Positions 53,301 to 59,860 of a DNA stretch of 64,000 nt are shown piece after piece; position 1 is the stretch's first letter; the number at the start of each line of letters is the position of its first letter. Below the pieces are notes generated by a model, which ran no database searches, had not been told where the DNA came from, and worked only from the letters and a program-made list of their open reading frames with translations. The DNA comes from CADEDH01 sp050330635. Its GTDB lineage: Bacteria > Actinomycetota > Acidimicrobiia > Acidimicrobiales > SZUA-35. The position numbers and the translations under genes were made by a program. The DNA lies in NCBI GenBank assembly GCA_050330635.1, contig JBHJNQ010000046.1, positions 94,501 to 158,500 of the forward strand. Reading direction: 5' to 3'.

Positions 53301-53788
53301 CCGGCCACCGCCTTGAGCATGACGGCCCCGTGGTCGGCGAGGAAGGCGGCGGCGCCGTCGAGGTCGGTCGGCCCGTCGCTTCCGGCGAGGACGGGGAGCC
53401 CGGCGGCGACGGCGGCCCGGCGGGCCGCCACCTTGTCGCCGAACAGCTCGAGCACGTCGGGATCGGGCCCGACGAAGACCAGGCCGGCGGCGGCACAGGC
53501 CCGGGCGAAATCGGGGTTCTCGGCCAGGAAGCCGTAGCCGGGATGGACGGCGTCGGCCCCAGCGTCGAGGGCGGCGGCGACGACGGCGTCGATGTCGAGG
53601 TAGCCGGCGACGCCCCTCGTGGGCAGCACCCGGACCTCGTCGGCCACCCTGACGTGGAGAGAGGCGGCGTCGTCGGGGGTGGCGACGGCCACGGTGGGGA
53701 GGCCGAGGCCGGCGGCGGCGCGGAGCACCCGCACCGCGATCTCGCCCCGGTTGGCGACGAGGAGACGATCGAGGGTCGTTTCGGGCAT
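50384..53788 (-). CDS. Single-chain acyl-CoA carboxylase (BC-BCCP-CT)
   Basis: The product has 1134 residues. The biotin carboxylase part is at about 1-455 ('LLVANRGEIAVRV', 'LKAVAGGGGRGMR', 'FIETNARIQVEHTVTEEVTG'). A Gly/Ala-rich linker of ~70 follows, then the biotinyl domain at about 530-600 with 'AMKMEHE' (Lys566). The carboxyltransferase part is at about 635-1134 ('FCFAGNASLLGCCDVIIAT', 'LVANNPNHLGGAIDSDGADKGARFMQLCDTFDVPVVFLCDTPG'). The order matches the single-chain long-chain acyl-CoA carboxylases of mycobacteria. The enzyme makes a 2-carboxyacyl-CoA from biotin and bicarbonate. ATG 53788 is set by 'RLLVANRGEIA'. Confidence 0.93.
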   Translation of the reverse strand: MPETTLDRLLVANRGEIAVRVLRAAAGLGLPTVAVATPDDAASLHVRVADEVRVLPTRGVAGYLDIDAVVAAALDAGADAVHPGYGFLAENPDFARACAAAGLVFVGPDPDVLELFGDKVAARRAAVAAGLPVLAGSDGPTDLDGAAAFLADHGAVMLKAVAGGGGRGMRAVFSVDELGPAWQRCVSEATTAFGRGDVYVEQLVPAARHIEVQIVGDGTDVVDLGERDCSIQRRHQKVIEIAPAPELPPPVATAIRAAAVALGRSVGYRGVGTVELLVDAADPRRFWFIETNARIQVEHTVTEEVTGVDLVECQLRLAAGATLADVGLAEPPRPRGWAIQARINAERVDADGATRPAVGTIGAIELASGPGVRVDSAGYAGMTLNPAYDPLLAKLIVSRRSGPFAATAAKMYRALCESRVDGVDTNLDLCRSIVAHPTFGTATTTFLESHLAELVGGDGHRHRHGGVVTAGNGADGGAGSALAGGGGGAGRAGARLDSDDPLAVLDFAHAAAPTGALGGPGGPAADLGPGLTGVRTPLQGTVVSLEVTVGDTVRAGQLVAVVEAMKMEHEVIAPAAGTVERVEAGPGDTLWGNQLLLVIADGEVDDDGAVVVEDVDLDEIRPSLAEVLDLRAKMYDDARPDAVARRRQTGQRTARENLDDLIDEGTWVEYGPIALAAQKRRRTWDDLVARSPADGLLTGVASVNGDLFDEPTNRCAVMIYDYTVFAGTQGIRNHAKTDRIIDVATEGRMPFILFAEGGGGRPGDTDGGDFGSRTFSRFATMSGLVPMVGVVSGFCFAGNASLLGCCDVIIATRNANIGMGGPAMIEGGGLGIFRPEEIGPVDVQTANGVIDVLVDDEAEATAVAKRYLSYFQGPVERWEAHDQRLLRRAIPENRLRTYDVRSLIDTLADVDSVLELRPHFGHGIVTALIRVEGRPLGLVANNPNHLGGAIDSDGADKGARFMQLCDTFDVPVVFLCDTPGIMVGPEVERTALVRKANRMFLVGANLEVPTFTVIVRKAYGLGGIAMAGGSFRAPVASVAWPTAEFGPMGLEGSVKLGFRAELAAIDDPAERKARFDELVDKEYKRGRALNLATGFAIDDTIDPAETRHWLGNLLRSLRPPPERHGKKRPYVDGW

Positions 53789-53837
53789 GGCAAGAACGTG
53801 GCACAGCGACCCGGCGATGACCAAAGATGGGGACTGG

Positions 53838-53945
53838 CCCGGGGTTCTGGCCGGGGTTGTGGCCAGGGTTGCGGCCCGGGTTGTGAGCCTGGTCCGGGCC
53901 GGAGCCGCCGCTTGCACTCGGGCCGCGACCGGTGACTGCAGTCAC
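53838..53945. repeat. GGTTNTGGCC-type imperfect repeats and a 14-bp palindrome
   Basis: Four imperfect ~12-bp units (GGGGTTCTGGCC-like) lie at 53838-53890, followed by the perfect palindrome GTGACTGCAGTCAC at 53932-53945. This is the divergent promoter region of the carboxylase and the DHA2 transporter. The palindrome could bind a dimeric regulator (inference). Confidence 0.7.
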
Positions 53946-53991
53946 AGGCCGGGAGCTGGCGCCTCCGTCGGGCCGCCCCCATAGTGGAGCG

Positions 53992-55533
53992 ATGTCCGCT
54001 GCCGGCCCCCGCGACACGGTCGCTCCCTCGAGCGCCAGCTCCGTCGACGAGCTCGCCGACGGCGGGGAGACAGCGGGACGGGACGGCTCGACCCCTGTGG
54101 CGGCGACCGGCGGCGAGGCCGCAACCGGCAGCGAGGCCGTGGCCGACGACGCCGCCTCCGCTGTCGTCGTCGACGACGACAGCTATGCCAACAAGCTGCT
54201 GTGGACCGTGCTGCTGGCGGTGGTGGCGTTCAGCGCCTCGATGACGATCGTCTCGGCGTCGCTCACGGTGATCGCCGACGACCTCGACGCCACCGCCGGC
54301 ACCCTCAGCTGGTCGGTGACCGGCCTGTTCCTCGCCATGGCCGTGGCCACCCCGATCATGGGCAAGCTGGGCGACACGTTCGGCCACCGCCGGATCTTCC
54401 TCATCGGCGCCGCCATCCTCACGATCGGCACCGCCCTGTGTGGCCTGGCGTGGAGCGCCGGCGCCTTCATCGCCTTCCGGATCATGGTCGGTTTCGGGAT
54501 CTCGTTCACCATGCCCAACGGCATGGCCATGATCATGGCCGCCTTCTCCACCGAGCGGCGCCCGGTGGCCATGGGCTGGTTCCAGATGGCGATGACCGGG
54601 GCGCCCGTGATCGGGCTGATCGCCGGGGGCCCGATGATCGAGGCCTGGGGGTGGCGGACCGTGTTCGCCATCCTCGCCCCCCTGGCCGCCGCCGGTTGGA
54701 TCGTGGCGTGGCGGGTCATCCGTCCCACCCCCCGCGGTGAACCGGTGCCGATCGACTGGTTGGGCGCCGGCCTGCTCGGCACCACGGTGCTCGCCTTCCT
54801 CCTCGCCCTGGAGGCGTTCAAGGTCGACAACACCACCCTCGTCGCCGTCCTCGCAACGGTCGCCGCCGTCAGCCTCGTGTTGTTCGTCCTCGTCGAGCGG
54901 CGGGTGGCCAGGCCCCTGCTCGAGCTGCGCTACTTCGGTCGCCGGAACTTCACCGGCCCCCTGATTGCCCAGCCCCTGTCGCAGTTCGCCTACATGGGCG
55001 GGTTCCTCATCATCCCCCTGCTACTGGGCGAGGTCTACGGGCTGGGGGTGCGGGAGATCGCCCTCGTCCTCGTGGCCCGGCCCGGGGTGTTCAGCCTCGC
55101 CTCCCCCATCGGCGGCCGGCTCTCCCTGCGCTTCGGACAGCGGGCTATGATCGTCGGCGGCTCGATCGTCATGGTGGCGGCCATGGGCACGTTCGCCGCC
55201 AGCGCCATGGTGTCGAGCGTGGCGCTCGTGGTGGCCGGCAACGCCCTATCGGGCCTCGGGATGGGCATCTCGTCCCCATCGTTCTCGACCACGATTGCGG
55301 GCGCCGTCGCCCCCGCCGATCTCGGTGTGGCCAACGGCATGGGCACCACCGTCATGAACATCGGCATGCTGACCGGTATCCAGGCCATGTTCGTGATGCT
55401 CGGCGACGGCCGGGCCCCCGAGGATTTCCGGGCCGTGTTCCTGTTCGGCGGGATCGTGGCCGCCGTCGGCATCATCGGTGGCCTGATGGTGCACCCGAAG
55501 CCCCGGCGGCACCAGGTCGTCACCGCAGGCTGA
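53992..55533 (+). CDS. MFS transporter, DHA2/EmrB-QacA type
   Basis: The protein has 513 residues. A soluble Ser/Ala/Asp-rich tail of ~60 residues precedes helix 1 ('LLWTVLLAVVAFSASMTIVSASLTVI'). Then 'DLDATAGTLSWSVTGLFLAMAVATPIMGKLGDTFGHRRIFLIGAAI' (motif A) and 'GFGISFTMPNGMAMIMAAF' are typical of the 14-helix DHA2 group. The end has a 'GAVAPADLGVANGMGTTVMNIGM' block. It may export drugs or metabolites. The GGAG before ATG 53992 supports the start. It is divergent from the carboxylase gene. Confidence 0.9.
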   Translation: MSAAGPRDTVAPSSASSVDELADGGETAGRDGSTPVAATGGEAATGSEAVADDAASAVVVDDDSYANKLLWTVLLAVVAFSASMTIVSASLTVIADDLDATAGTLSWSVTGLFLAMAVATPIMGKLGDTFGHRRIFLIGAAILTIGTALCGLAWSAGAFIAFRIMVGFGISFTMPNGMAMIMAAFSTERRPVAMGWFQMAMTGAPVIGLIAGGPMIEAWGWRTVFAILAPLAAAGWIVAWRVIRPTPRGEPVPIDWLGAGLLGTTVLAFLLALEAFKVDNTTLVAVLATVAAVSLVLFVLVERRVARPLLELRYFGRRNFTGPLIAQPLSQFAYMGGFLIIPLLLGEVYGLGVREIALVLVARPGVFSLASPIGGRLSLRFGQRAMIVGGSIVMVAAMGTFAASAMVSSVALVVAGNALSGLGMGISSPSFSTTIAGAVAPADLGVANGMGTTVMNIGMLTGIQAMFVMLGDGRAPEDFRAVFLFGGIVAAVGIIGGLMVHPKPRRHQVVTAG

Positions 55534-55600
55534 CCGACGGGTCGACGGGGTCGTCGCAGGCGCGGCCCCGGGTGGGGCGTACTCAGCCCACTTGGGTCGC

Positions 55601-55936
55601 ATGACCAGTGCGGCTGGGGCTCGACCCACTCCCAACGCCCCGCTGTGCTCGGCGGCCCGGGCCGCGGCCAACATGCTGATCCGCAACGTGGCCGGCGAGG
55701 TGGCGCCCGACAACGTGCAGGTGAACGCCGTCGGCACGAACTTCATGGACTTCCCCGAGTTCCGCCGGGCCAGCGGGGCCGGCGATCCCGAGGTCAGGGC
55801 CCGGATCGAGCGGGCCGTGCCCCAGCGCCGCCTCGGCACGGTCGAGGAGTGCACCGCCTTCTGTGCGGTGTTCCTCGACGGGTCGAGCCGGTTCACCACC
55901 AGCCAGTTCGTGCCCTACGCCGGCGGGTGGGTCTGA
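55601..55936 (+). pseudogene. Short-chain dehydrogenase 3' fragment
   Basis: About 105 codons match the C-terminal third of SDR enzymes: 'SAARAAANMLIRNVAGEVAPDNVQVNAVGTNFMDFPEF' follows the Y-x-x-x-K region, and the end 'RRLGTVEECTAFCAVFLDGSSRFTTSQFVPYAGGWV' is a normal SDR tail. The Rossmann fold, the active Ser and the Tyr of YxxxK are missing, with Leu-Cys in place of Tyr. It is therefore a 5'-truncated gene and not expected to be active. Confidence 0.75.
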
Positions 55937-56037
55937 ACGGCCGGTCCTGCCGGCGGCCGCATCCTCGGAGATCGAGAGAGTAACCGCCGGCTGTCTGGTG
56001 CCGGGCCGGCGGGCGCCCGGTCGCGGCCGGGATCTGA

Positions 56038-56361
56038 TCAGGTGCCGGGTCGGAGGGCGGCGTAGCGCTCGACGCGTTCCACGAAGCCCGGGGTGCGGCG
56101 CAACCGGGCGGCGATCTCGGCGTGGCTGGCGCCCTCGGCCCGCGAGCGGAGCACCATCCGCTCGATGGGGCTGTGACCGGCCCCGGCTCGCTCGGGCTCG
56201 GTGGTCCGCAGCTCCATCCAACCCCGCATGCGTTGGATGTGGCCGGGCGACCGACGCAGTCGCCAGGCGATGTCGACGTCGCTCATCCCGTCGCCCGCCA
56301 TCCGCTTGACGGCGCGCTCTCGTGGGCGCAGCCCCGATTCGTGCTCACTCGTCCCGGTCAT
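56038..56361 (-). CDS. Tandem helix-turn-helix mini-protein
   Basis: The protein has 107 residues made of two similar halves: 'LRPRERAVKRMAGDGMSDVDIAWRLRRSPGHIQRMRGWMELR' and 'SPIERMVLRSRAEGASHAEIAARLRRTPGFVERVERYAALR'. Each holds a helix-turn-helix of the sigma-r4/LuxR type ('SxxEIAxRLRRxPGxVxRxxxYxxLR'), joined by 'TTEPERAGAGH'. It has no sensor domain. It probably binds DNA as a pseudo-dimer. ATG 56361. It lies downstream of the SDR remnant on the opposite strand. Confidence 0.75.
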   Translation of the reverse strand: MTGTSEHESGLRPRERAVKRMAGDGMSDVDIAWRLRRSPGHIQRMRGWMELRTTEPERAGAGHSPIERMVLRSRAEGASHAEIAARLRRTPGFVERVERYAALRPGT

Positions 56362-56480
56362 GGGTCGACGGTACCACGGGCCCCGGGGGCGGTCCCCACC
56401 GGAGCGGTCCCGGCCGGGGTTCCGCCGCCGGGCCCGACCCCGCTGCCGCCGCCACTGCGCCTCACCGCCGCCGTCACGGC

Positions 56481-57299
56481 TCAGCCCTGCCGGAGGGCGG
56501 CACCGGCCGCCGGTTCGAGGTTGCGGAAGGTGAAGCTCTCCGTGAGGTAGAGCTCGATCGACGTGGCGTCGCTCGACTCGTAGCCGATGGCCAGGTCACC
56601 GCCGATGATCAGCTCGAAGTCGCCGCCGCGCTGGGAGACGAGGAGCCCACCGTGGAGGGTCGGGGCCCGCACGACGGGTCCGTCGATCAGGAGCCGGAGA
56701 TGCTGGATCAGCGGATAGCCGCGGTCGGTGGTGGCCACGACCGACCGCCAGGCGTCCGGGTCGAGGGCCAGGCCGTACGGGCCTTCGATGCCGGCGTCCT
56801 GGAGCACCGCGATGGCCTCGGCCACGGCCGGGGTGATCTCGGCCGGGGTCAGATACGTCACCGGCTCGTGCTCGGAACCGGAGAGGCAACCCATGATGTC
56901 GGCGGCCTCGAGCCCGGCGAAGATGGCGTCGTCCTCGATGGCGGCCGCCCGTCGGGCGGCTTCGACCACGGTGTCGAGGGCCACGTCGGGGGCGCCACGG
57001 TCGACCTTGCGGAGGGTCTCGCGGTCGATCGAGAACGGCACCCGGACCTCGACGAGGCGGAGCACCGATCGCAGCGCGGTCGTCGTCGCCCCTCCTCCCG
57101 TTTCGGCGGACGGACCGTCGGTGGTTACGGCATCGATGGCCCCGGTGGGCACGGCGGCGAAGGCCCAACCGTGGGGTCCGTCGACATCGACGAGTCGCCG
57201 TCCGGCCAGGAACTCGTGCAGGGCGTCTCGCGCCTCGTCGTCGACCCGCTTCCAGGCCTCGTCGCTGATGGGAGCGAGCTCGCGGTGCAGGTGGTTCAT
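56481..57299 (-). CDS. Family 1 encapsulin shell protein
   Basis: The protein has 272 residues with the HK97-like encapsulin (linocin M18) fold: 'LHRELAPISDEAWKRVDDEARDALHEFLAGRRLVDVDGPHGWAFAAVPTG', 'DVALDTVVEAARRAAAIEDDAIFAGLEAADIMG', 'PYGLALDPDAWRSVVATTDRGYPLIQHLRLLIDGPVVRAP', and the end 'GGDLAIGYESSDATSIELYLTESFTFR'. It assembles into a hollow icosahedral nanocompartment. Its ATG overlaps the ferritin stop by 4 bp, so shell and cargo are coupled. About 60 extra residues are in the E-loop region ('VTTDGPSAETGGGATTTAL'). Confidence 0.93.
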   Translation of the reverse strand: MNHLHRELAPISDEAWKRVDDEARDALHEFLAGRRLVDVDGPHGWAFAAVPTGAIDAVTTDGPSAETGGGATTTALRSVLRLVEVRVPFSIDRETLRKVDRGAPDVALDTVVEAARRAAAIEDDAIFAGLEAADIMGCLSGSEHEPVTYLTPAEITPAVAEAIAVLQDAGIEGPYGLALDPDAWRSVVATTDRGYPLIQHLRLLIDGPVVRAPTLHGGLLVSQRGGDFELIIGGDLAIGYESSDATSIELYLTESFTFRNLEPAAGAALRQG

Positions 57300-57682
57300 G
57301 TCGACTCCATCTTGCCGATGCCCAGGTCGGGAGCGTGGGGTCGCCACGGCGTACCCTCGCCGTCGCCTTCCTCGCCTTCCTCGTCGTCCTCGACGTCGAT
57401 GATCGGCTTCTCGGTGAACAGGTAGGTGCGGAGCTGCTCGTCGAGGACGGCGTCGCGGCGACGGAGCCATTCGAGCACCATCACTGCGTGCTCCTTCTCC
57501 TCGTCGGCGTTGTGGCGCAGGATCTCGGCCAACTCCGGGTCGGTGGTGGCGGCGATGCGCTGCTCGTACCAATCGACGGCTTCCAACTCCTCCCTAAGGG
57601 AGACGATGGCCCGGTGCTGGTCGCGGATGCGGGGGGAGAGAAGCTCGTAGGGCTCGTGGTACTCGACGCTGCTCTCGGTCAT
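57296..57682 (-). CDS. Encapsulated ferritin-like protein (EncFtn) with cargo-loading tail
   Basis: The product has 128 residues. A two-helix ferritin-like half carries 'LREELEAVDWYEQRIAATTDPELAEILRHNADEEKEHAVMVLEWLRRRD', with the ferroxidase Glu, Tyr, Glu-Glu and His ligands. An acidic linker ('DVEDDEEGEEGDGEG') leads to the end 'PDLGIGKMEST', which matches the 'LGIG' encapsulin targeting peptide. EncFtn forms a ring decamer that oxidises Fe(II) inside the shell. ATG 57682; the ATGA overlap ties it to the shell gene. Confidence 0.92.
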   Translation of the reverse strand: MTESSVEYHEPYELLSPRIRDQHRAIVSLREELEAVDWYEQRIAATTDPELAEILRHNADEEKEHAVMVLEWLRRRDAVLDEQLRTYLFTEKPIIDVEDDEEGEEGDGEGTPWRPHAPDLGIGKMEST

Positions 57683-57787
57683 GGCGATGGTGGGATCGGG
57701 TGGGGAACGGTCCGGAACATGGGGGGCGCGTACCCTGACCCCCGGGGCCCGAAACGTGCCGAGGGCACTCGGGTTCCGCCCGGACGG

Positions 57788-57831
57788 GAGCGGGTCGGGA
57801 CAGGCCGGTGAGCGGGTCGGGACAGGCCGGT
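57788..57831. repeat. 22-bp tandem repeat
   Basis: GAGCGGGTCGGGACAGGCCGGT occurs at 57788-57809 and again at 57810-57831, followed by the start of a third unit. It lies 106 bp beyond the ferritin start codon. Confidence 0.85.
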
Positions 57832-57865
57832 GAGCGAGGGTTGCGCTCGACGGACGAGCGCCACC

Positions 57866-57967
57866 ATGGCCAGCTACTGCGTCAACGGGGCGGGCGTCGA
57901 CAAGGCGTCCGAGCTGATCGATGCCAACCAGCTCGACCGCATGCGGGACCCTGACGCCCCACCCTGA
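57866..57967 (+). pseudogene. 33-codon remnant of a small conserved protein
   Basis: An ATG opens 33 codons reading 'MASYCVNGAGVDKASELIDA' then a stop after 'DPDAPP'. The first 22 codons resemble the start of a small actinobacterial protein family ('xKYCVxGxxVDKARxLIDARQYVLDS'), which normally continues for over 100 residues. It is likely a 3'-truncated copy. The match is from memory and is weak. Confidence 0.3.
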
Positions 57968-58008
57968 CGCGTCGCCCTGACGCGCCGCCGACGAGCGCCC
58001 GCCGACGT

Positions 58009-58169
58009 TGGCCGGGTCGACGTTGGCCCCGCCGCTTCGGTTGCAGTGGCCATCGGAATCGGCGCCGTGCGCAACGGAAGTGGCCGGGTCGACGTTGGCC
58101 CCGCCGCTTCGGTTGCAGTGACCATCGGAATCGGCGCCGTGCGCAACGGAAGTGAGCGCAAGTGCGCTC
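58009..58169. repeat. 72-bp tandem duplication and adjacent hairpin
   Basis: A 72-bp unit beginning TGGCCGGGTCGACGTTGGCC is present at 58009-58080 and 58081-58152 with one visible mismatch. It is followed by the perfect stem GAGCGCA-AG-TGCGCTC (58154-58169 area). Nothing else supported was found between 57967 and the kinase start at 58376. Confidence 0.85.
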
Positions 58170-58375
58170 GTCGTGCCGGCCCCACGGGCTCAGCGTGACG
58201 GTAGTTGGCGGCAGGCGGCGTCGAGGCTGGCGACGACCGACTGGGGCCGGTCGACGACGTCGTCCCACCCGAACCGCAGGCCGCCGGGGTCGATCGGCCC
58301 ACGGCGCCGGGGCCGGTCGTCGCTAGCCTGACCCGGGGCGTCCCCGGGGGCGACGAAGCGACGAGGCTGGCTGAC

Positions 58376-59839
58376 ATGACCGATCGACCGTCCACACCGG
58401 GGTTGCTGGGCGACCGCTACGAGCTGATCCGCCGGATCGCCAGGGGCGGCATGGCCGAGGTCTACGAGGGCCTCGACACCGTCCTGCAGCGCCGGGTGGC
58501 GATCAAGGTCCTGTTCGACAAGCACGCCGACGACCCGGCGTTCCTGGCCCGGTTCAAACGGGAGGCCCAGTCGGCCGGTCGGCTCACCCACCCCAACATC
58601 GTCGGGGTCTACGACTGGGGTGGTCACGACGGCACCCAGTACATCGTCATGGAGTATGTCGAAGGTCAGAACCTGGCCGAGCGACTCGCCGACGGCCGAC
58701 TCCTGCCGGAGGCGGCGGTGGCGGTGGCGGTCGACGTGGCCGGCGCTCTGTCGGCCGCCCACCAGCAGGGCACGGTCCACCGCGACATCAAGCCCGGCAA
58801 CATCATGCTCGCCGCCGATGGGCGGGCCAAGGTCGCCGACTTCGGGATCGCCCGCGCCGTCGAGGGCGACGCCGACCTGACCGAGACGGGCAAGGTGGTC
58901 GGCACCGCCGCCTACTTCTCGCCCGAGCAGGCCCAGGGCCTCGCCGTCGACACCCGCAGCGATCTCTACGCCCTGGGGGTCGTGCTGTTCGAGATGCTGA
59001 CCGGCCAGCCCCCGTTCGCCGGGCCAGGTCCGGGTGCCATGGCCCTCCAGCACGTCGAGGAGATGCCGCCCCTCGCCAGCCAGCGGGTCGACACCGTGCC
59101 CTCGGATCTCGACACCATCATCGATCGGTTGCTGGCCAAACGACCCGACGACCGCTACCCGAGCGCAGGCGCCCTCCTCGACGATCTCCAGCGCTTCGTC
59201 CGGGGTGAGTCGCTGGCGGCCGAGAAGGCAATCGCCGCCAGCGCCGCCGGTGCGGCGATCTCGGCCCACGCCACGGCGGTGCTGGGAGCGACGCCGGGCG
59301 ACCTGGCCCCCACTGCCATCCTGCACGGGCACGGGCACGGGCACGGCCCCGGGCATGGGCATGTGGCCGGACCGGCCCCGGCGCCGGCGCCACCGGCGGC
59401 CCACGGCGTTGCGGATCCGGTCGAACCGCCCAGGATCCCGACGCGAGGCGGTCTGCTCGTGGCCACGATGGCCGTGGCCCTGCTGGCCGTCATCGGGCTC
59501 GTCTTCGTCCTCGCCAACCGCAACGACGACGCCGGCGGGGTCGACGAAACGACGTCGTCGACCGTGTCGCTGCAGCTCCCGGCCCCGGCGGCCACCGATG
59601 GCGGGCCGGCCGTCCCCGACGACGGTGAGGGACAGGAGCCCTCGACGACCGCCCCGACCGACACGTCGGCTCCGCCGTCGACGGACGGGTCGACGACGGC
59701 CCCACCCCCGGACGGGTCGACGACGGCCCCGACGGCCACCGCCCCCACCCCGGCCTCGTCCGCCACCGCCCCGACCACGGCGGCCACCACCGCTACCACC
59801 ACCGCAACCACCGCACCGCCGGAGGCCGACGGCGGCTGA
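58376..59839 (+). CDS. Membrane-anchored Ser/Thr protein kinase with His-rich linker
   Basis: The protein has 487 residues. The kinase domain is at about 12-275: Gly loop 'IARGGMAEVYEG', Lys44 in 'VAIKVL', catalytic 'HRDIKPGN' (Asp137), 'DFGIAR' 155-160, 'GTAAYFSPEQ'. A linker with 'HGHGHGHGPGHGH' (317-329) leads to one membrane helix (about 359-380). The outer part is short, disordered and Thr/Pro/Ser-rich, with no PASTA domains. The His-rich linker could bind metal (inference). ATG 58376. Confidence 0.92.
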   Translation: MTDRPSTPGLLGDRYELIRRIARGGMAEVYEGLDTVLQRRVAIKVLFDKHADDPAFLARFKREAQSAGRLTHPNIVGVYDWGGHDGTQYIVMEYVEGQNLAERLADGRLLPEAAVAVAVDVAGALSAAHQQGTVHRDIKPGNIMLAADGRAKVADFGIARAVEGDADLTETGKVVGTAAYFSPEQAQGLAVDTRSDLYALGVVLFEMLTGQPPFAGPGPGAMALQHVEEMPPLASQRVDTVPSDLDTIIDRLLAKRPDDRYPSAGALLDDLQRFVRGESLAAEKAIAASAAGAAISAHATAVLGATPGDLAPTAILHGHGHGHGPGHGHVAGPAPAPAPPAAHGVADPVEPPRIPTRGGLLVATMAVALLAVIGLVFVLANRNDDAGGVDETTSSTVSLQLPAPAATDGGPAVPDDGEGQEPSTTAPTDTSAPPSTDGSTTAPPPDGSTTAPTATAPTPASSATAPTTAATTATTTATTAPPEADGG

Positions 59840-59860
59840 TGGCCCCCGGGAGGGGTTGGC

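Noticed and set aside
50417..53935. Very long plus-strand open frame (over 1100 codons) opposite the carboxylase gene
   Set aside because: Composition is Gly/Asp/His/Val/Arg-rich without any fold or motif, as expected for the antisense frame of GC-rich coding DNA; the opposite strand is a clear BC-BCCP-CT enzyme.
58190..58330. Minus-strand end of a frame reading 'GGLRFGWDDVVDRPQSVVAS'
   Set aside because: It resembles the C-terminus of a glycosyltransferase-like protein, but the match is too short and overlaps the kinase upstream region.
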